From Cumulibacter sp047975195 (GTDB lineage Bacteria > Actinomycetota > Actinomycetes > Mycobacteriales > Antricoccaceae): a stretch of DNA of 64,000 bases. The notes under the pieces are model-generated. The model did no database searches. It had not been told where the DNA came from and worked only from the letters and a program-made list of their open reading frames with translations. Shown piece after piece: positions 52,970 through 61,367 of this stretch. The position numbers and the translations under genes are program-made. The stretch lies in assembly GCA_047975195.1 (NCBI GenBank), contig JBKEDB010000001.1, forward strand, positions 1 to 64,000, written 5' to 3'. The stretch's first letter is position 1. Every line of letters starts with the position of its first letter.

Positions 52970-53890
52970 GTGATCGATGTGCCAAGGCCATCACCGCAGA
53001 CGGAGCGCCTGGTTGAGGTCTTGGAGTTCCTCGCCGCCGACACATCACAGCAGCGCTCGCTCGCGGAGATCGCCCGAATGCTGCAGGTCGACAAAGCGAC
53101 CTGCCACCCGATGCTGATCGAACTCACGCGACGAGGTTGGCTGGTACGTCATCCGCACCGCAAGACCTATCAGCTCGGTCCTCGGCTGGTCAGCATCGGC
53201 GATGCCGCTCGCGGAGCAACCAACGTCGTCGATATCGCGCGACCGTCGCTAGCGGGTCTCGCCGACGAACTGGGTGTCGCGTGTGCGGCCCTGGTCACCT
53301 CGAGCGCCGATCTGGTCGTCGCCGAAATCGTTCAACCGCGGGGCACGCGGCGCGGAACCGTGGGCCAGCAGATCGGTGACCGAATCCAGTTTCGACCGCC
53401 GCTCGCGGGAATCTTCATGGCATGGCGGGACGAGCCAGCAATCCGTGGCTGGTTAGACCAGGACGTGATGGGCAAGCCAGAAACTGGCGTGGAGTCGCAC
53501 TATCGCACGGTATTGGCTGCCGTACGGGGGCGGGGATACGGCGTCGAATGCGCCCTACCGGGCGAGGAAGCGCTCGGAGTTCACGTTCAGAACGAATTGG
53601 AGGATGTCCGCGGGGGCGCGCGCGAACGCGTCCTCGAGTCCGTCTATAGCAGGATGATGCGGCCACAGATGGCCATCGCGGAACTGGACCCCGGGCGGCA
53701 GTACTTACCGTTCTCCATCAACGCCCCGGTATTCGACGACTCCGCCGTGGCCGTGCTCGCGGTATGCGCATACGACTTCCGGACCCCGCTGAGCGCTGCC
53801 GAGGTACATACGATCGGGCTTACCGTGCGAGCGACGGCGCACGGCATCACCCGCGCGATCTACGGCATAGACCCGCCGTTGCACGACTAG
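52970..53890 (+). CDS. IclR family transcriptional regulator
   Basis: A 306-aa regulator. The winged helix is RSLAEIARMLQVDKATCHPM followed by LIELTRRGWLVRHPHRKTYQ, then LGPRLVSIG, the typical link to the effector domain. The C-terminal domain contains GVACAALVTSSADLVVAE and RGYGVE. GTG at 52970 is used; a second GTG lies three codons on. It is divergent from the SDR-ADH-monooxygenase set and most likely controls it in response to a pathway intermediate. A hairpin overlaps its stop codon. Confidence 0.9.
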   Translation: MIDVPRPSPQTERLVEVLEFLAADTSQQRSLAEIARMLQVDKATCHPMLIELTRRGWLVRHPHRKTYQLGPRLVSIGDAARGATNVVDIARPSLAGLADELGVACAALVTSSADLVVAEIVQPRGTRRGTVGQQIGDRIQFRPPLAGIFMAWRDEPAIRGWLDQDVMGKPETGVESHYRTVLAAVRGRGYGVECALPGEEALGVHVQNELEDVRGGARERVLESVYSRMMRPQMAIAELDPGRQYLPFSINAPVFDDSAVAVLAVCAYDFRTPLSAAEVHTIGLTVRATAHGITRAIYGIDPPLHD

Positions 53891-53902
53891 CGTCGTGCAA
53901 CG
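53877..53902 (+). terminator. Hairpin overlapping the IclR stop codon
   Basis: CGTTGCACGAC (53877-53887) and GTCGTGCAACG (53892-53902) form a perfect 11-bp stem with a four-base loop that contains the TAG stop. It is a probable terminator. Confidence 0.7.
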
Positions 53903-54146
53903 CTGGCGGCATCAGCAGGATTCGGACTGTCCTGCTTCCAGCGCGACGCCGTCCGCGCGTTGAATCACGAACAGCATTCCCTGGGTGGTCTCCAGTGAAT
54001 CGCCCGGTATTTCCGGAGACTTCGTTTAGCCCGGGTCTGGCGGTGTCGGGATTGCTGGATTCTGGTGTCTGATATTAGGGCCTCCAGCGGCTGCGGCGCA
54101 GCGCGGGTTCTCGGTCGGTCGGCCCGATCTACCGTCCCGGAGCGGT

Positions 54147-54842
54147 TCAGGCCGGGTGGGACGTTGTCAGATAGCGATCTGGGGGATGGATCCGCAATCG
54201 TGCAACCGACACGGCAGCACACGCGATTGCGAGCAGTAGCAATGTCAGCGCACCATGTCCGACTCCCTCGGTGAGATAGTTCGAAGTTTCCTCATCAATG
54301 GTGTACGTCGCCACCTGCCGCACCGACCAGAACGGCATCACCTTCGCCACCGCTCCGTCCGGATCCGCGATCATCTGGGTCGCCAAGATTGTCAAGAGAA
54401 TCAGTGCGCCCTCAAGCTCGCGACGCAGCAGCATCCCGACCACGACACCTAATACCGCACCGATTGTGATCGCACACAGCATCATCACGCCGATCCCCCA
54501 GAGGCGATCGAGGTCCTGATCGATCGCGACAATGACGAAGTACACGACAGCCAAGACGACACCGACGGATACCAGTGCAGCGAGCCGTCCACCGATCAGT
54601 GCACTAACGCGATACCCCGCGACTCGCAACCGACGGTCCAGGCCCAGGCCCGCGACAGCCGTGAACAACGCGAGCGTCGCCACCGCCCACCCGAGCCCGA
54701 GCACCAGCATCCGCACGGCTTGCCCGGAGACCTCATGACGGGCCAGATAGAACGCCAACGGCAGAATGACCAGCGAAATACCGACTGACCGGCGCCGCAG
54801 TAACTCACGCACCGTCAACCGAGCAATCGTCCACGCCTGCAT
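54147..54842 (-). CDS. ABC-type membrane protein of the PadR-ABC cassette
   Basis: A 231-aa protein with about six hydrophobic segments (SVGISLVILPLAFYLA, MLVLGLGWAVATLALFTAVA, LAALVSVGVVLAVVYFVIV, VMMLCAITIGAVLGVVVGM, LILLTILATQMIA and LTLLLLAIACAAVSVA). It lacks a recognised named motif but its place one base after the ATPase gene and its topology fit an ABC-2-type permease. The ATG at 54842 is used. Substrate unknown; similar cassettes export lipids, antibiotics or peptides. Confidence 0.78.
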   Translation of the reverse strand: MQAWTIARLTVRELLRRRSVGISLVILPLAFYLARHEVSGQAVRMLVLGLGWAVATLALFTAVAGLGLDRRLRVAGYRVSALIGGRLAALVSVGVVLAVVYFVIVAIDQDLDRLWGIGVMMLCAITIGAVLGVVVGMLLRRELEGALILLTILATQMIADPDGAVAKVMPFWSVRQVATYTIDEETSNYLTEGVGHGALTLLLLAIACAAVSVARLRIHPPDRYLTTSHPA

Positions 54843-54843
54843 A

Positions 54844-55659
54844 TCAATGCTCCTGTGGCGCGGCGAGTTCAACGACTCGATTAACCCGATGAAGCTCGCC
54901 CAACAGATGAGTCACCATCAGCACGGCCGTGCCGGTCTCTCGCCACCGCTCGATCTGATCCCACAGGTCGAGGTAACTGCCTTGATCGAACCCCTGATAC
55001 GGCTCATCCAGAAGCAGCAAGTCGGGACGATTGAGTTCGCTCAATATGACGTTCAGTTTCTGGCGGGTACCGCCGCTGAGTTCGCCGGCGATTTGCCGTC
55101 GCCGTGGCCGCCATCCCAGCGCGGCGGCCAGACGCCTGCCCGTCGCGACCGCCCGTTCACGCGACACTCGTTCGGCGGCACCGAACAACTCGAAATGCTC
55201 ATCAGCAGTCAGGTACTCCGTCGTGCCGCCGAGCTGCGGCACTAGCCCCACTCGCCGCGGCCGCTCCACTCGACCGGAGGTGGGCGACACCATGCCGGCA
55301 CAGATCTGCAACAGCGTCGACTGTCCCGTGCCGTTCGCACCGACCACCGCGACGCATTCGCCGCGGTGCACGGTCAGATCAATCGGTTGCAAGGCGATAC
55401 GGCGCTGATACCGCTTCGTCACACCACTTAACCGCAGGATGTCCCGTTCGGGGGCCTCCTGCGGCAGAGCCGGGGCGACCGGTACCCGCAAGGCACGGGC
55501 AGCGTCGTCGGCGTATGCCATCGCGCTGCCGTACAGCGACTCAGGCTCAACACCGCCCGCTGTGGCCTCGGCCAACGCGTCGCTGACGAGTTCGTCGATG
55601 CGCGCATCCTCAATTCCGCGTTCGGTCAACGCGTAACGCAGGTTCCGTTCCCAGTTCAC
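54844..55659 (-). CDS. ABC ATPase with Gln in place of the Walker A lysine
   Basis: A 271-aa protein. The first 60 residues are a helical domain like the permease-prefix domains. Then the ATPase follows: Walker A reads VVGANGTGQSTLL, with Gln where the invariant Lys should be (codon CAG instead of AAG), signature ELSGGTRQKLNVI, Walker B LLLLDEPYQGFD and the switch histidine in LMVTHLLGEL. Loss of the lysine normally abolishes ATP hydrolysis, so the pump may be dead or the ATPase may be a regulatory subunit. GTG at 55659 overlaps the PadR stop by four bases (GTGA), so the genes are coupled. Confidence 0.88.
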   Translation of the reverse strand: MNWERNLRYALTERGIEDARIDELVSDALAEATAGGVEPESLYGSAMAYADDAARALRVPVAPALPQEAPERDILRLSGVTKRYQRRIALQPIDLTVHRGECVAVVGANGTGQSTLLQICAGMVSPTSGRVERPRRVGLVPQLGGTTEYLTADEHFELFGAAERVSRERAVATGRRLAAALGWRPRRRQIAGELSGGTRQKLNVILSELNRPDLLLLDEPYQGFDQGSYLDLWDQIERWRETGTAVLMVTHLLGELHRVNRVVELAAPQEH

Positions 55660-55997
55660 GGTGCACCCTCCGAGATAGCCAGTAGGGCATCGATGCGCGA
55701 ACCAAAGGCGATCCACTCACTACGTCGCTCGCTCAAGGCCCGGCGACCGGCCCCGGTCAACGCGAAGTACTTGCGCGGCGGGCCAGACTCGGACGTGCGA
55801 CGTTCAGAAGTCACCAAACCGGTAGTCTCCAGCCGCAACAGCGCCGGATACATCGTGCCGCCGGGGATCGTCCCGAGCCCGGCCTCCTCCAGCCGCGCCA
55901 TGAGGTTCAGGCCGTAGTCCGGACCATCAGCAAGCACCCCCAGCAGACACAACTCCAACAGGCCGTGTAGCCACGGACGGGAAACCGAAGTAGACAT
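55656..55997 (-). CDS. PadR family transcriptional regulator
   Basis: A 113-aa regulator, the short single-domain form. The winged helix is ELCLLGVLADGPDYGLNLMA followed by IPGGTMYPALLRLETTGLVT, then SERRTSESGPPRKYFALTGAG, exactly the PadR pattern. It heads an operon with the ABC ATPase and membrane protein and probably represses it until a drug or envelope signal appears. A TTATCTGATAA palindrome lies upstream. Confidence 0.92.
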   Translation of the reverse strand: MSTSVSRPWLHGLLELCLLGVLADGPDYGLNLMARLEEAGLGTIPGGTMYPALLRLETTGLVTSERRTSESGPPRKYFALTGAGRRALSERRSEWIAFGSRIDALLAISEGAP

Positions 55998-56007
55998 AGT
56001 GTGCAGA

Positions 56008-56018
56008 TTATCTGATAA
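56008..56018. promoter_or_regulatory. Palindrome upstream of the PadR gene
   Basis: TTATCTGATAA (56008-56018) is a perfect palindrome in an AT-rich stretch 11 bp before the PadR start. It is a candidate PadR operator. Confidence 0.55.
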
Positions 56019-56060
56019 CTAGACCATCTGACTACCATTCGGCACATCCATCCACCCACC

Positions 56061-56228
56061 GCCCGAAAGTGGGCGGCACGATTCCGGGCCGAAGGCTCCG
56101 CGGGGATGACTGACCGCTCCAGCCGGCCGCACTCGATGCCGACCAGGACGCCGCCTGCGGTGGTGAAGCGGATCGTGAAGGCACGGTGGCGCAGGCGGCT
56201 TGGACCGGTGCAGATCGCCGCCGAGCTT
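56061..56228 (+). mobile_element. IS481-type transposase fragment
   Basis: A frame reads ARKWAARFRAEGSAGMTDRS then SRPHSMPTRTPPAVVKRIVK and ARWRRRLGPVQIAAEL, the conserved leucine-zipper region near the N-terminus of IS481 transposases. Both the start and the catalytic part are missing. It runs directly into a CsoR-type fragment in the same frame. No terminal repeats were found. Non-functional relic. Confidence 0.78.
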
Positions 56229-56435
56229 GACGCCGTTATTAGCGCGGCCGAGGGCGGTGGCTCCTGCCGGGACATGGTCACGCAGTTAGCCGCGGTCTCC
56301 TCGGCTCTTGATCGCGCCGGGTTCGCGACAATCTCGTCCGCGATGAAGGACTGCATCGCCGATCCCGAGGGAACCAACCGCAAGGACGACATCACTGCCG
56401 AAGAGCCCGAGAAACTGTTCCTGGCCCTCGCTTGA
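56229..56435 (+). pseudogene. CsoR-type metal-sensing repressor, C-terminal remnant
   Basis: Residues AVISAAEGGGSCRDMVTQLA, VSSALDRAGFATISSAMKDC and a closing EEPEKLFLALA match the CsoR/DUF156 family, with the first metal-ligand-type cysteine in GGSCRDM. The first 35 residues with the first DNA-binding helix are missing and replaced by the IS481 fragment, in frame. An ATG at 56106 would produce a chimeric 109-aa protein. A metal efflux gene, the usual target, is not near. It is most likely a relic, although the in-frame fusion could be expressed. Confidence 0.72.
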
Positions 56436-56732
56436 GCGCCGTGATCGCGGCGGGCCACACGCAGCGAGACTCGGGGCGATCGCCGGTGGTCCGCTCGTCG
56501 GTCTCGTCAAGTCAGATCCGGGATATGGCGGGCGATATCAAAACGATGCCTACGCCGCGAGCGGTGTCCTTTGAGCCAGCGCGTCAGCACTAGCGAGCCG
56601 TCCAAGATCGGGTAAAGAGCCGAGTGGGCTGTGTCAGCTTCATTTTGAAGCCAACACAGCCCACTCGGCCATCGATTCGTCCTCGGTGACGCTCAACTTA
56701 CGGGCGTCGATCACCAAGGAGCGGGCGACTGC
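56436..56732. other. Intergenic region between CsoR remnant and surface protein gene
   Basis: No gene is supported. The main feature is a long hairpin described separately. The stretch is consistent with decayed mobile-element sequence following the IS481 relic. Confidence 0.4.
56619..56669 (-). terminator. 16-bp hairpin downstream of the surface protein gene
   Basis: 56619-56634 pairs perfectly with 56654-56669, and an inner GCTTCA/TGAAGC stem continues the helix. It lies 64 bp downstream of the surface protein gene on the minus strand and would be its terminator. Confidence 0.7.
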
Positions 56733-58673
56733 CTAGCCGCGCGCTACAGGAGCATCCCCATTTCGGCGGCGCGCCGCGATCAAGGCAATGGTGCCGACAA
56801 CCAGCAGCACGAGCGCGGTACCGCCGAGTCCGAAGACAGCGGCGCCAGTGCTGGCCAGTAGTGGAGCGTCATCATCATCCACTGGCGGCACGTTGTCTGC
56901 CGGAGGGGCGGTAGGCGCCTCCTGGACGTGGGCGTTGTACGGATTGTCGTCATCAACAGGCACACCCGAGTAGATACCCGTACCAGCCACCGCAGCAACA
57001 TCGGTATGCGCATCCCCAGCGACCACGCCAGTCAGCTGCGCAGTACACGTGAACGAATCCTCAGGATTGAACGGACCCTCTGCCCACTCAGTACCCGAAG
57101 CAGGACCACCCAGAGCCGAGAAATCACACGTCAAACCCGACACCGAACCCGAACCAGCAGTCACCTCATCAGTGACCACCACGTTCTCCAACGGCTCATC
57201 ACCGTTGTTCGTAATCGTGAACACCAACTCCGCAGCACCATCAGCAGCCGTCAAATCCACCGACGACTCAGCCGAATCAGCATCGTTCCCAGCCGCATCC
57301 GTCTTCACAATCTCGATCGACGGCTCGTAGGTTATCGACGCATCAGCAGTGTTGGTCAACTCGACGTAGGTTTCCGTCTGGTCCCCGATCGTCAGTGTCG
57401 CGCTCAGGCCGTCACTCGCGATCGTCACGGTGCTGGCTCCTGCGGGATTCGCGAAGACTGGCTGGCCCCAACTCACACCGTCCACGTCAGGAAAGGTGAT
57501 TTCAGTGAGCGTCACCTCGGTGCCGGCCGGAAGCGCGCTCAGCAGCCCGGGGGCGCCCCCGGCAGTCATGGTGACCTCGGTCTCGGTCAACTCCCCGCCC
57601 AAAGTGTAGGAAGCCAGCGCGGTGAACTCCGTCTCGGCTGGCACCGACGATGCAGCTTCGCCAGCCAGCGGCTGCTTCAGGACCGCTACGCTCCCGAACC
57701 CGGGCCCGTCAGCGCTGCCGCCCCCAAGTGAACCACGGGTCAAACTCTTGTTTTCTTGCTCACCGTTGATGTAAGCGACGTTCGTATACGTCTGCCCGAT
57801 GTTCGCGTTATCGGTTGTCGACGTGTATACCACGCGGTACAACTCGTCCGGACCCAACGTATCCGGAGCGATATTCATCGTGAATCCAGTGCTGTCTGGC
57901 GCCACAGTTACGTCCCAACCGGAACTGATGGTCGTCCAGCCGTTGTTGGCGGGATCTGTCAATTCTCGGAGTTCGGGAGCAGTGGTGATCGTCTGCCCCG
58001 GGCCGAGTTGATCCTCGACGACTATCGCGAGCGTGGTGTCAATCTGGTCTCCCGGAACGGAGATTGACCACCTGATCTCGGTACGGTCAGCCGAACTAGT
58101 CGGGAAATAGCCGTCCTTCATGATTTCCTGTGGATAGGAATAGGTTGTCGGCGCGATGCCACCTGGACCGGGGAGGTCCACAGTCACGGTTCCGCCTGAC
58201 GTGCCGAAGTCGACCGTTGTAGCACTGGTCTGGTCGACGGCTCTCGCAAGGAACCAGACGTTCCCAGTCAGGCTCGTGTACCTGGGAGCTCCCGATTCAT
58301 CGAGGATGGAATCGCTAAAGGTGCAAACGATTGAGTTCTCCGCAACGACGAAGTCGCAGACGGCGATCTCAGTGCCGTCAGGATGAAAAAGCGGCCAGGC
58401 AGTGGTGCCGGGAGCTGCGGCGAACTCCGGGGGAAGTTCGAGAGTGAAGGTATCCCCAGGCGATGGCTGCGTCGCGAGCGCGCTGGTGTCAAAGGAATAA
58501 TCGATCCGCGCGTTGGACCCCACCTGGAGCGAACTGTTACCCGCGAACTGTATCGAACTCGGCGAAATCACGCTGACTTCACCCGCTGATGCAGGGGACG
58601 CTGTCACCGCCACCCCGCCGAGTATGAGGGCCAAGGCGCCGAACAGGCGCATCAGCCGGCTTGCAATAGACAT
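56733..58673 (-). CDS. Sortase-anchored surface protein with Ig-like and DUF11-type domains
   Basis: A 646-aa secreted protein. The signal peptide ends at ASPASA (about residue 30). Residues 30-330 resemble the Ig-like adhesin fold (VGSNARIDYSFDTS, TFTLELPPEFAAAPGT, YSYPQEIMKDGYFPTS). A prealbumin-like module follows (330-445; EVTLTEITFPDVDGVSWG), then a DUF11-type module (470-570; VFTITNNGDEPLENVVVTDE). A Pro/Asp-rich wall linker leads to LLASTG (605-610), a hydrophobic helix and RRRNG: an LAxTG signal for a class E sortase. The DUF11-type module uses T- and G-ending codons unlike the rest. Likely role: adhesion or surface layer. Confidence 0.88.
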   Translation of the reverse strand: MSIASRLMRLFGALALILGGVAVTASPASAGEVSVISPSSIQFAGNSSLQVGSNARIDYSFDTSALATQPSPGDTFTLELPPEFAAAPGTTAWPLFHPDGTEIAVCDFVVAENSIVCTFSDSILDESGAPRYTSLTGNVWFLARAVDQTSATTVDFGTSGGTVTVDLPGPGGIAPTTYSYPQEIMKDGYFPTSSADRTEIRWSISVPGDQIDTTLAIVVEDQLGPGQTITTAPELRELTDPANNGWTTISSGWDVTVAPDSTGFTMNIAPDTLGPDELYRVVYTSTTDNANIGQTYTNVAYINGEQENKSLTRGSLGGGSADGPGFGSVAVLKQPLAGEAASSVPAETEFTALASYTLGGELTETEVTMTAGGAPGLLSALPAGTEVTLTEITFPDVDGVSWGQPVFANPAGASTVTIASDGLSATLTIGDQTETYVELTNTADASITYEPSIEIVKTDAAGNDADSAESSVDLTAADGAAELVFTITNNGDEPLENVVVTDEVTAGSGSVSGLTCDFSALGGPASGTEWAEGPFNPEDSFTCTAQLTGVVAGDAHTDVAAVAGTGIYSGVPVDDDNPYNAHVQEAPTAPPADNVPPVDDDDAPLLASTGAAVFGLGGTALVLLVVGTIALIAARRRNGDAPVARG

Positions 58674-59027
58674 TGGTAGTTCATACCCCCATGAGGATCA
58701 TCGTCGCGCGCGTGGTTCCACGACTAAGGTCTGGCCGCTGGAACACAGCGGCTCCGCAGGATACTAACAAGAATCGAACGATAGCAGAGGGGAATTTCAA
58801 AAAAATTGACCTAATGCGTAGGGCCACAATAACCTACAGTTCGTAGCTTAATCGGTCGCGATGAAGCCCGTGGATTACCTATAGTCCGTCGGTTTAGTAT
58901 TCGTAGATTTGGGAAATGAGCCGGGCGAGGCCGTGCCCGTCCGGCGCCGGTTCGGCATGCGCGTCATCTGGGGCGCCGACGTCAGATATGCCGTCCTCGC
59001 CGTCCCGTTGGCGGATCCGCCCCACTG
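58674..59027. other. AT-rich promoter region of the surface protein gene
   Basis: No gene is supported. The stretch 58740-58920 is clearly AT-richer than its surroundings, with A-runs near 58798. AACCTACAGTTCGTAG (58831-58846) and TACCTATAGTCCGTCG (58876-58891) are related direct repeats (12 of 16 identical). They may bind a regulator of the surface protein gene. Confidence 0.4.
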
Positions 59028-59285
59028 GTGACCCTCCAGATTCATGGCGTCAGTGGCGTCGACGAAATCCGGGGCGCACTCGATGGGCAGTTGGCGCCTA
59101 TGGCCGATCCGCGATGCTCTCCTGTCACCACGGCGCTTCGCTACACCGCACTCCAGGACCCCGGGCCGCGCAAAGACCGCGATCTTTCAGGAAACGGTTA
59201 TCCGCATCATCCGACCGTCGTCATCACGCAGCCAGCGACCGGATCAGACGTTCCCGTCGTCAGCGTCCAGTTCTCCCAGCAGTGA
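59028..59285 (+). CDS. Possible small or residual gene, 85 aa
   Basis: A frame from GTG 59028 reads VTLQIHGVSGVDEIRGALDG, then QLAPMADPRCSPVTTALRYT and a closing TGSDVPVVSVQFSQQ. The composition looks protein-like (balanced, few Arg/Ser-rich artefacts), but there is no ribosome-binding site and no family was recognised. It may be the 3' part of a degraded gene whose first part lies in another frame upstream. Low confidence. Confidence 0.25.
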   Translation: MTLQIHGVSGVDEIRGALDGQLAPMADPRCSPVTTALRYTALQDPGPRKDRDLSGNGYPHHPTVVITQPATGSDVPVVSVQFSQQ

Positions 59286-59382
59286 CGTCAGCCAGTGCTG
59301 GGAGAGCACCGGTGCGGCGACCAACTATTGCTGATCTGCGCGCGTCCGCGAGGGGGCGACTGAGGATCGTTAGGCTCACAGC

Positions 59383-60675
59383 ATGACCGTTTCCAATGCC
59401 GAACTCGCGACATGGCAACGCCCGGCCGCCGACGCAGAGCAGATCCGCAACGACATGCTGGGTGCGGTTGGCTTGTTCTTGCTCGGCATCATGTCCGTGG
59501 TGCTGACCATCGCCATAGGGATATACGGCGAGGACGGCGCTGCCCCGGCCGTGTCGGTCGGTTTGGTCGCGGCCACCACACTGCCACTGGGGCTACGCCG
59601 CCGGGTCCCGACCGCCGTACTGGCGATCGTCGCGATCGCCTTCATCGTCGCCGGCGAACTCGTGGTCGGCGAAACCATCGTGATGAACATTGGGTTGTTC
59701 TGCGCTATCTATACTGTAGGCGCGTGGGAAAGCGATCGCGTGCGGGCGGCATGGGCCCGGATCGCTTGTATCGCGGTGATGGCGGTCTGGCTCATCATCG
59801 GAATGTTTCGCATTGCTGGCGAGGACCTCGGAACCGACGGCGGTGGTATCGGCGCCCTCACTCCGAATATCGGCTTCATGCTGCAGAACCTGCTGATCAA
59901 CGCGCTTTACTTCGCCGGGGCGTACTGGTTCGGTGAGCACGCCTGGAACGCAGCGCGTCAACGCTCGGTTCTCCAACAGCGCACACGAGAGCTCGCCGCA
60001 GAGAAGGCACGCGCTACCCGACAAGCGGTCACGATCGAACGCCTGCGAATCGCGCGCGAATTGCACGACGCCGTCGCCCATCATGTGTCGCTGATGGGGG
60101 TGCAGGCGGCCGCGGCGCGCGCGATCCTGCCGCGCGACATCGACGGCGCACAAGCGCAGCTCACTGCCTTGGAAGACTCCGCGCGGGCAGCGGTCGCCGA
60201 ACTGTATGCGCTGCTGGGCACCTTGCGCGACGACGACGGCGCCGAGCCCGTCGAATCACGCCCATTGCCTGGCGTCGATGGGATCGAGCAATTGGTCGCC
60301 GAGGCGGCGGCGACCGGGCTGGAGGTCTCGATCGTCGAGGTCGGCGAGCGCCGCGACATACCGCCACTGATCGGACTGAACCTGTATCGCATCACGCAGG
60401 AGGCGCTGACCAACACGACCAAACATGCCGGGCAGACCGCGCGCGCCGTCGTCACCGTGCGTTACCTCGACGACGCCGTCGAACTAGAGGTCGCCGACGA
60501 CGGCCGACGGCGGGGATTGCCACAATCGCACGGCATCGGGCTTGGTCTGCCGAGTATGCGGGAGCGCGTAGCGAGTCTCGGCGGTGAACTGATCGCAGAA
60601 CCGCGCAGCGGTTCCGGTTTCGTCGTCCGCGCCCACGTCCCTACACCCGCCACCAGCGCACGAGTAGCCTCATGA
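59383..60675 (+). CDS. Sensor histidine kinase, NarL/DesK type
   Basis: A 430-aa membrane sensor. Five to six helices (about 28-185) form the sensor part without a large outer domain. HisKA_3 reads RLRIARELHDAVAHHVSLMG with phosphate acceptor His228, and the ATP-binding part has ITQEALTNTTKHAG and GLGLPSMRERVASLGGEL. The N-box asparagine is present (LTNTTKH). It overlaps the response regulator by four bases (ATGA). Typical of actinobacterial membrane-stress or nutrient systems; signal unknown. Confidence 0.92.
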   Translation: MTVSNAELATWQRPAADAEQIRNDMLGAVGLFLLGIMSVVLTIAIGIYGEDGAAPAVSVGLVAATTLPLGLRRRVPTAVLAIVAIAFIVAGELVVGETIVMNIGLFCAIYTVGAWESDRVRAAWARIACIAVMAVWLIIGMFRIAGEDLGTDGGGIGALTPNIGFMLQNLLINALYFAGAYWFGEHAWNAARQRSVLQQRTRELAAEKARATRQAVTIERLRIARELHDAVAHHVSLMGVQAAAARAILPRDIDGAQAQLTALEDSARAAVAELYALLGTLRDDDGAEPVESRPLPGVDGIEQLVAEAAATGLEVSIVEVGERRDIPPLIGLNLYRITQEALTNTTKHAGQTARAVVTVRYLDDAVELEVADDGRRRGLPQSHGIGLGLPSMRERVASLGGELIAEPRSGSGFVVRAHVPTPATSARVAS

Positions 60676-61334
60676 GCACCCCGATCCAGGTCGTCCTGGT
60701 CGACGATCAGCACCTGATGCGTGAAGGGATCCGCACGATTCTGTCGGTGCACGAGGACATCGAGGTCGTCGGGCAGGCGGCAAACGGCGCCGAGGCCCTC
60801 GAGGTTGTACGCCGCACCGCGCCGGACATCGTCTGTATGGACGTCGAGATGCCGATCATGGATGGGCTCGAGACCACGCGGCAACTCGTTGCAGACCCGA
60901 CCGTCGTCGCGCGCGTGTTAATGCTGACGACCTTTGATCGCGAGGATTACCTGATGGCCGCGCTGCAAGCTGGCGCGAGCGGCTTCTTGTTGAAGAACTC
61001 CCGGCCAGAGCAACTCACCGACGGGATCCGTGCGATCGCCGGCGGCGAGGCGCTGCTGGCGCCAGCGGTCACCATGGCCGTGATCAAACGTGTCGTCTCC
61101 GCGGAAGCGAAGCCGGCGCCGGCAGAACCGCCTGTTGGGCTGACCGAACGCGAACTCGCCGTGCTGCGTCTGCTGGCGACCGGGCTGTCGAATGAGGAGA
61201 TCGCGAGCGAGTTGGTTGTCGGGCGCGCAACCGTAAAGACTCACGTGTCGAACCTGCTGTCGAAGTTGGGGCTGCGCGATCGGGTACAGGCGGTGGCATA
61301 CGCCTACCGGACCGGGGTGGTCACACCCGACTGA
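60672..61334 (+). CDS. Response regulator, NarL/LuxR type
   Basis: A 220-aa regulator. The receiver has VVLVDDQHLMREG, Asp57 in IVCMDVEMPIMDG, Thr in LMLTTFDRED and Lys in FLLKNSRPEQL. The DNA-binding domain is LTERELAVLRLLATGLSNEE followed by LVVGRATVKTHVSNLLSKLG. Coupled to the kinase upstream. A regulated exporter gene (MFS) is convergent, so it is not an obvious target. Confidence 0.94.
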   Translation: MSTPIQVVLVDDQHLMREGIRTILSVHEDIEVVGQAANGAEALEVVRRTAPDIVCMDVEMPIMDGLETTRQLVADPTVVARVLMLTTFDREDYLMAALQAGASGFLLKNSRPEQLTDGIRAIAGGEALLAPAVTMAVIKRVVSAEAKPAPAEPPVGLTERELAVLRLLATGLSNEEIASELVVGRATVKTHVSNLLSKLGLRDRVQAVAYAYRTGVVTPD

Positions 61335-61367
61335 TCCACCTGAGTCAGCAACTCGCAGTCACACTAC

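Noticed and set aside
53891..54146. Possible RNA gene or small gene in the gap after IclR
   Set aside because: Apart from the stop-overlapping hairpin, no tRNA-like fold and no frame with ribosome site was found.
56640..56732. Frame running on after the surface protein stop (minus strand)
   Set aside because: About 30 codons remain open past the TAG, but the protein already ends with a complete sorting signal and the extension would spoil it.
58916..59386. 156-codon frame before the second histidine kinase
   Set aside because: The product is Arg/Ser/Pro-rich with no domain and overlaps the more protein-like 85-aa frame; it is taken as noise.
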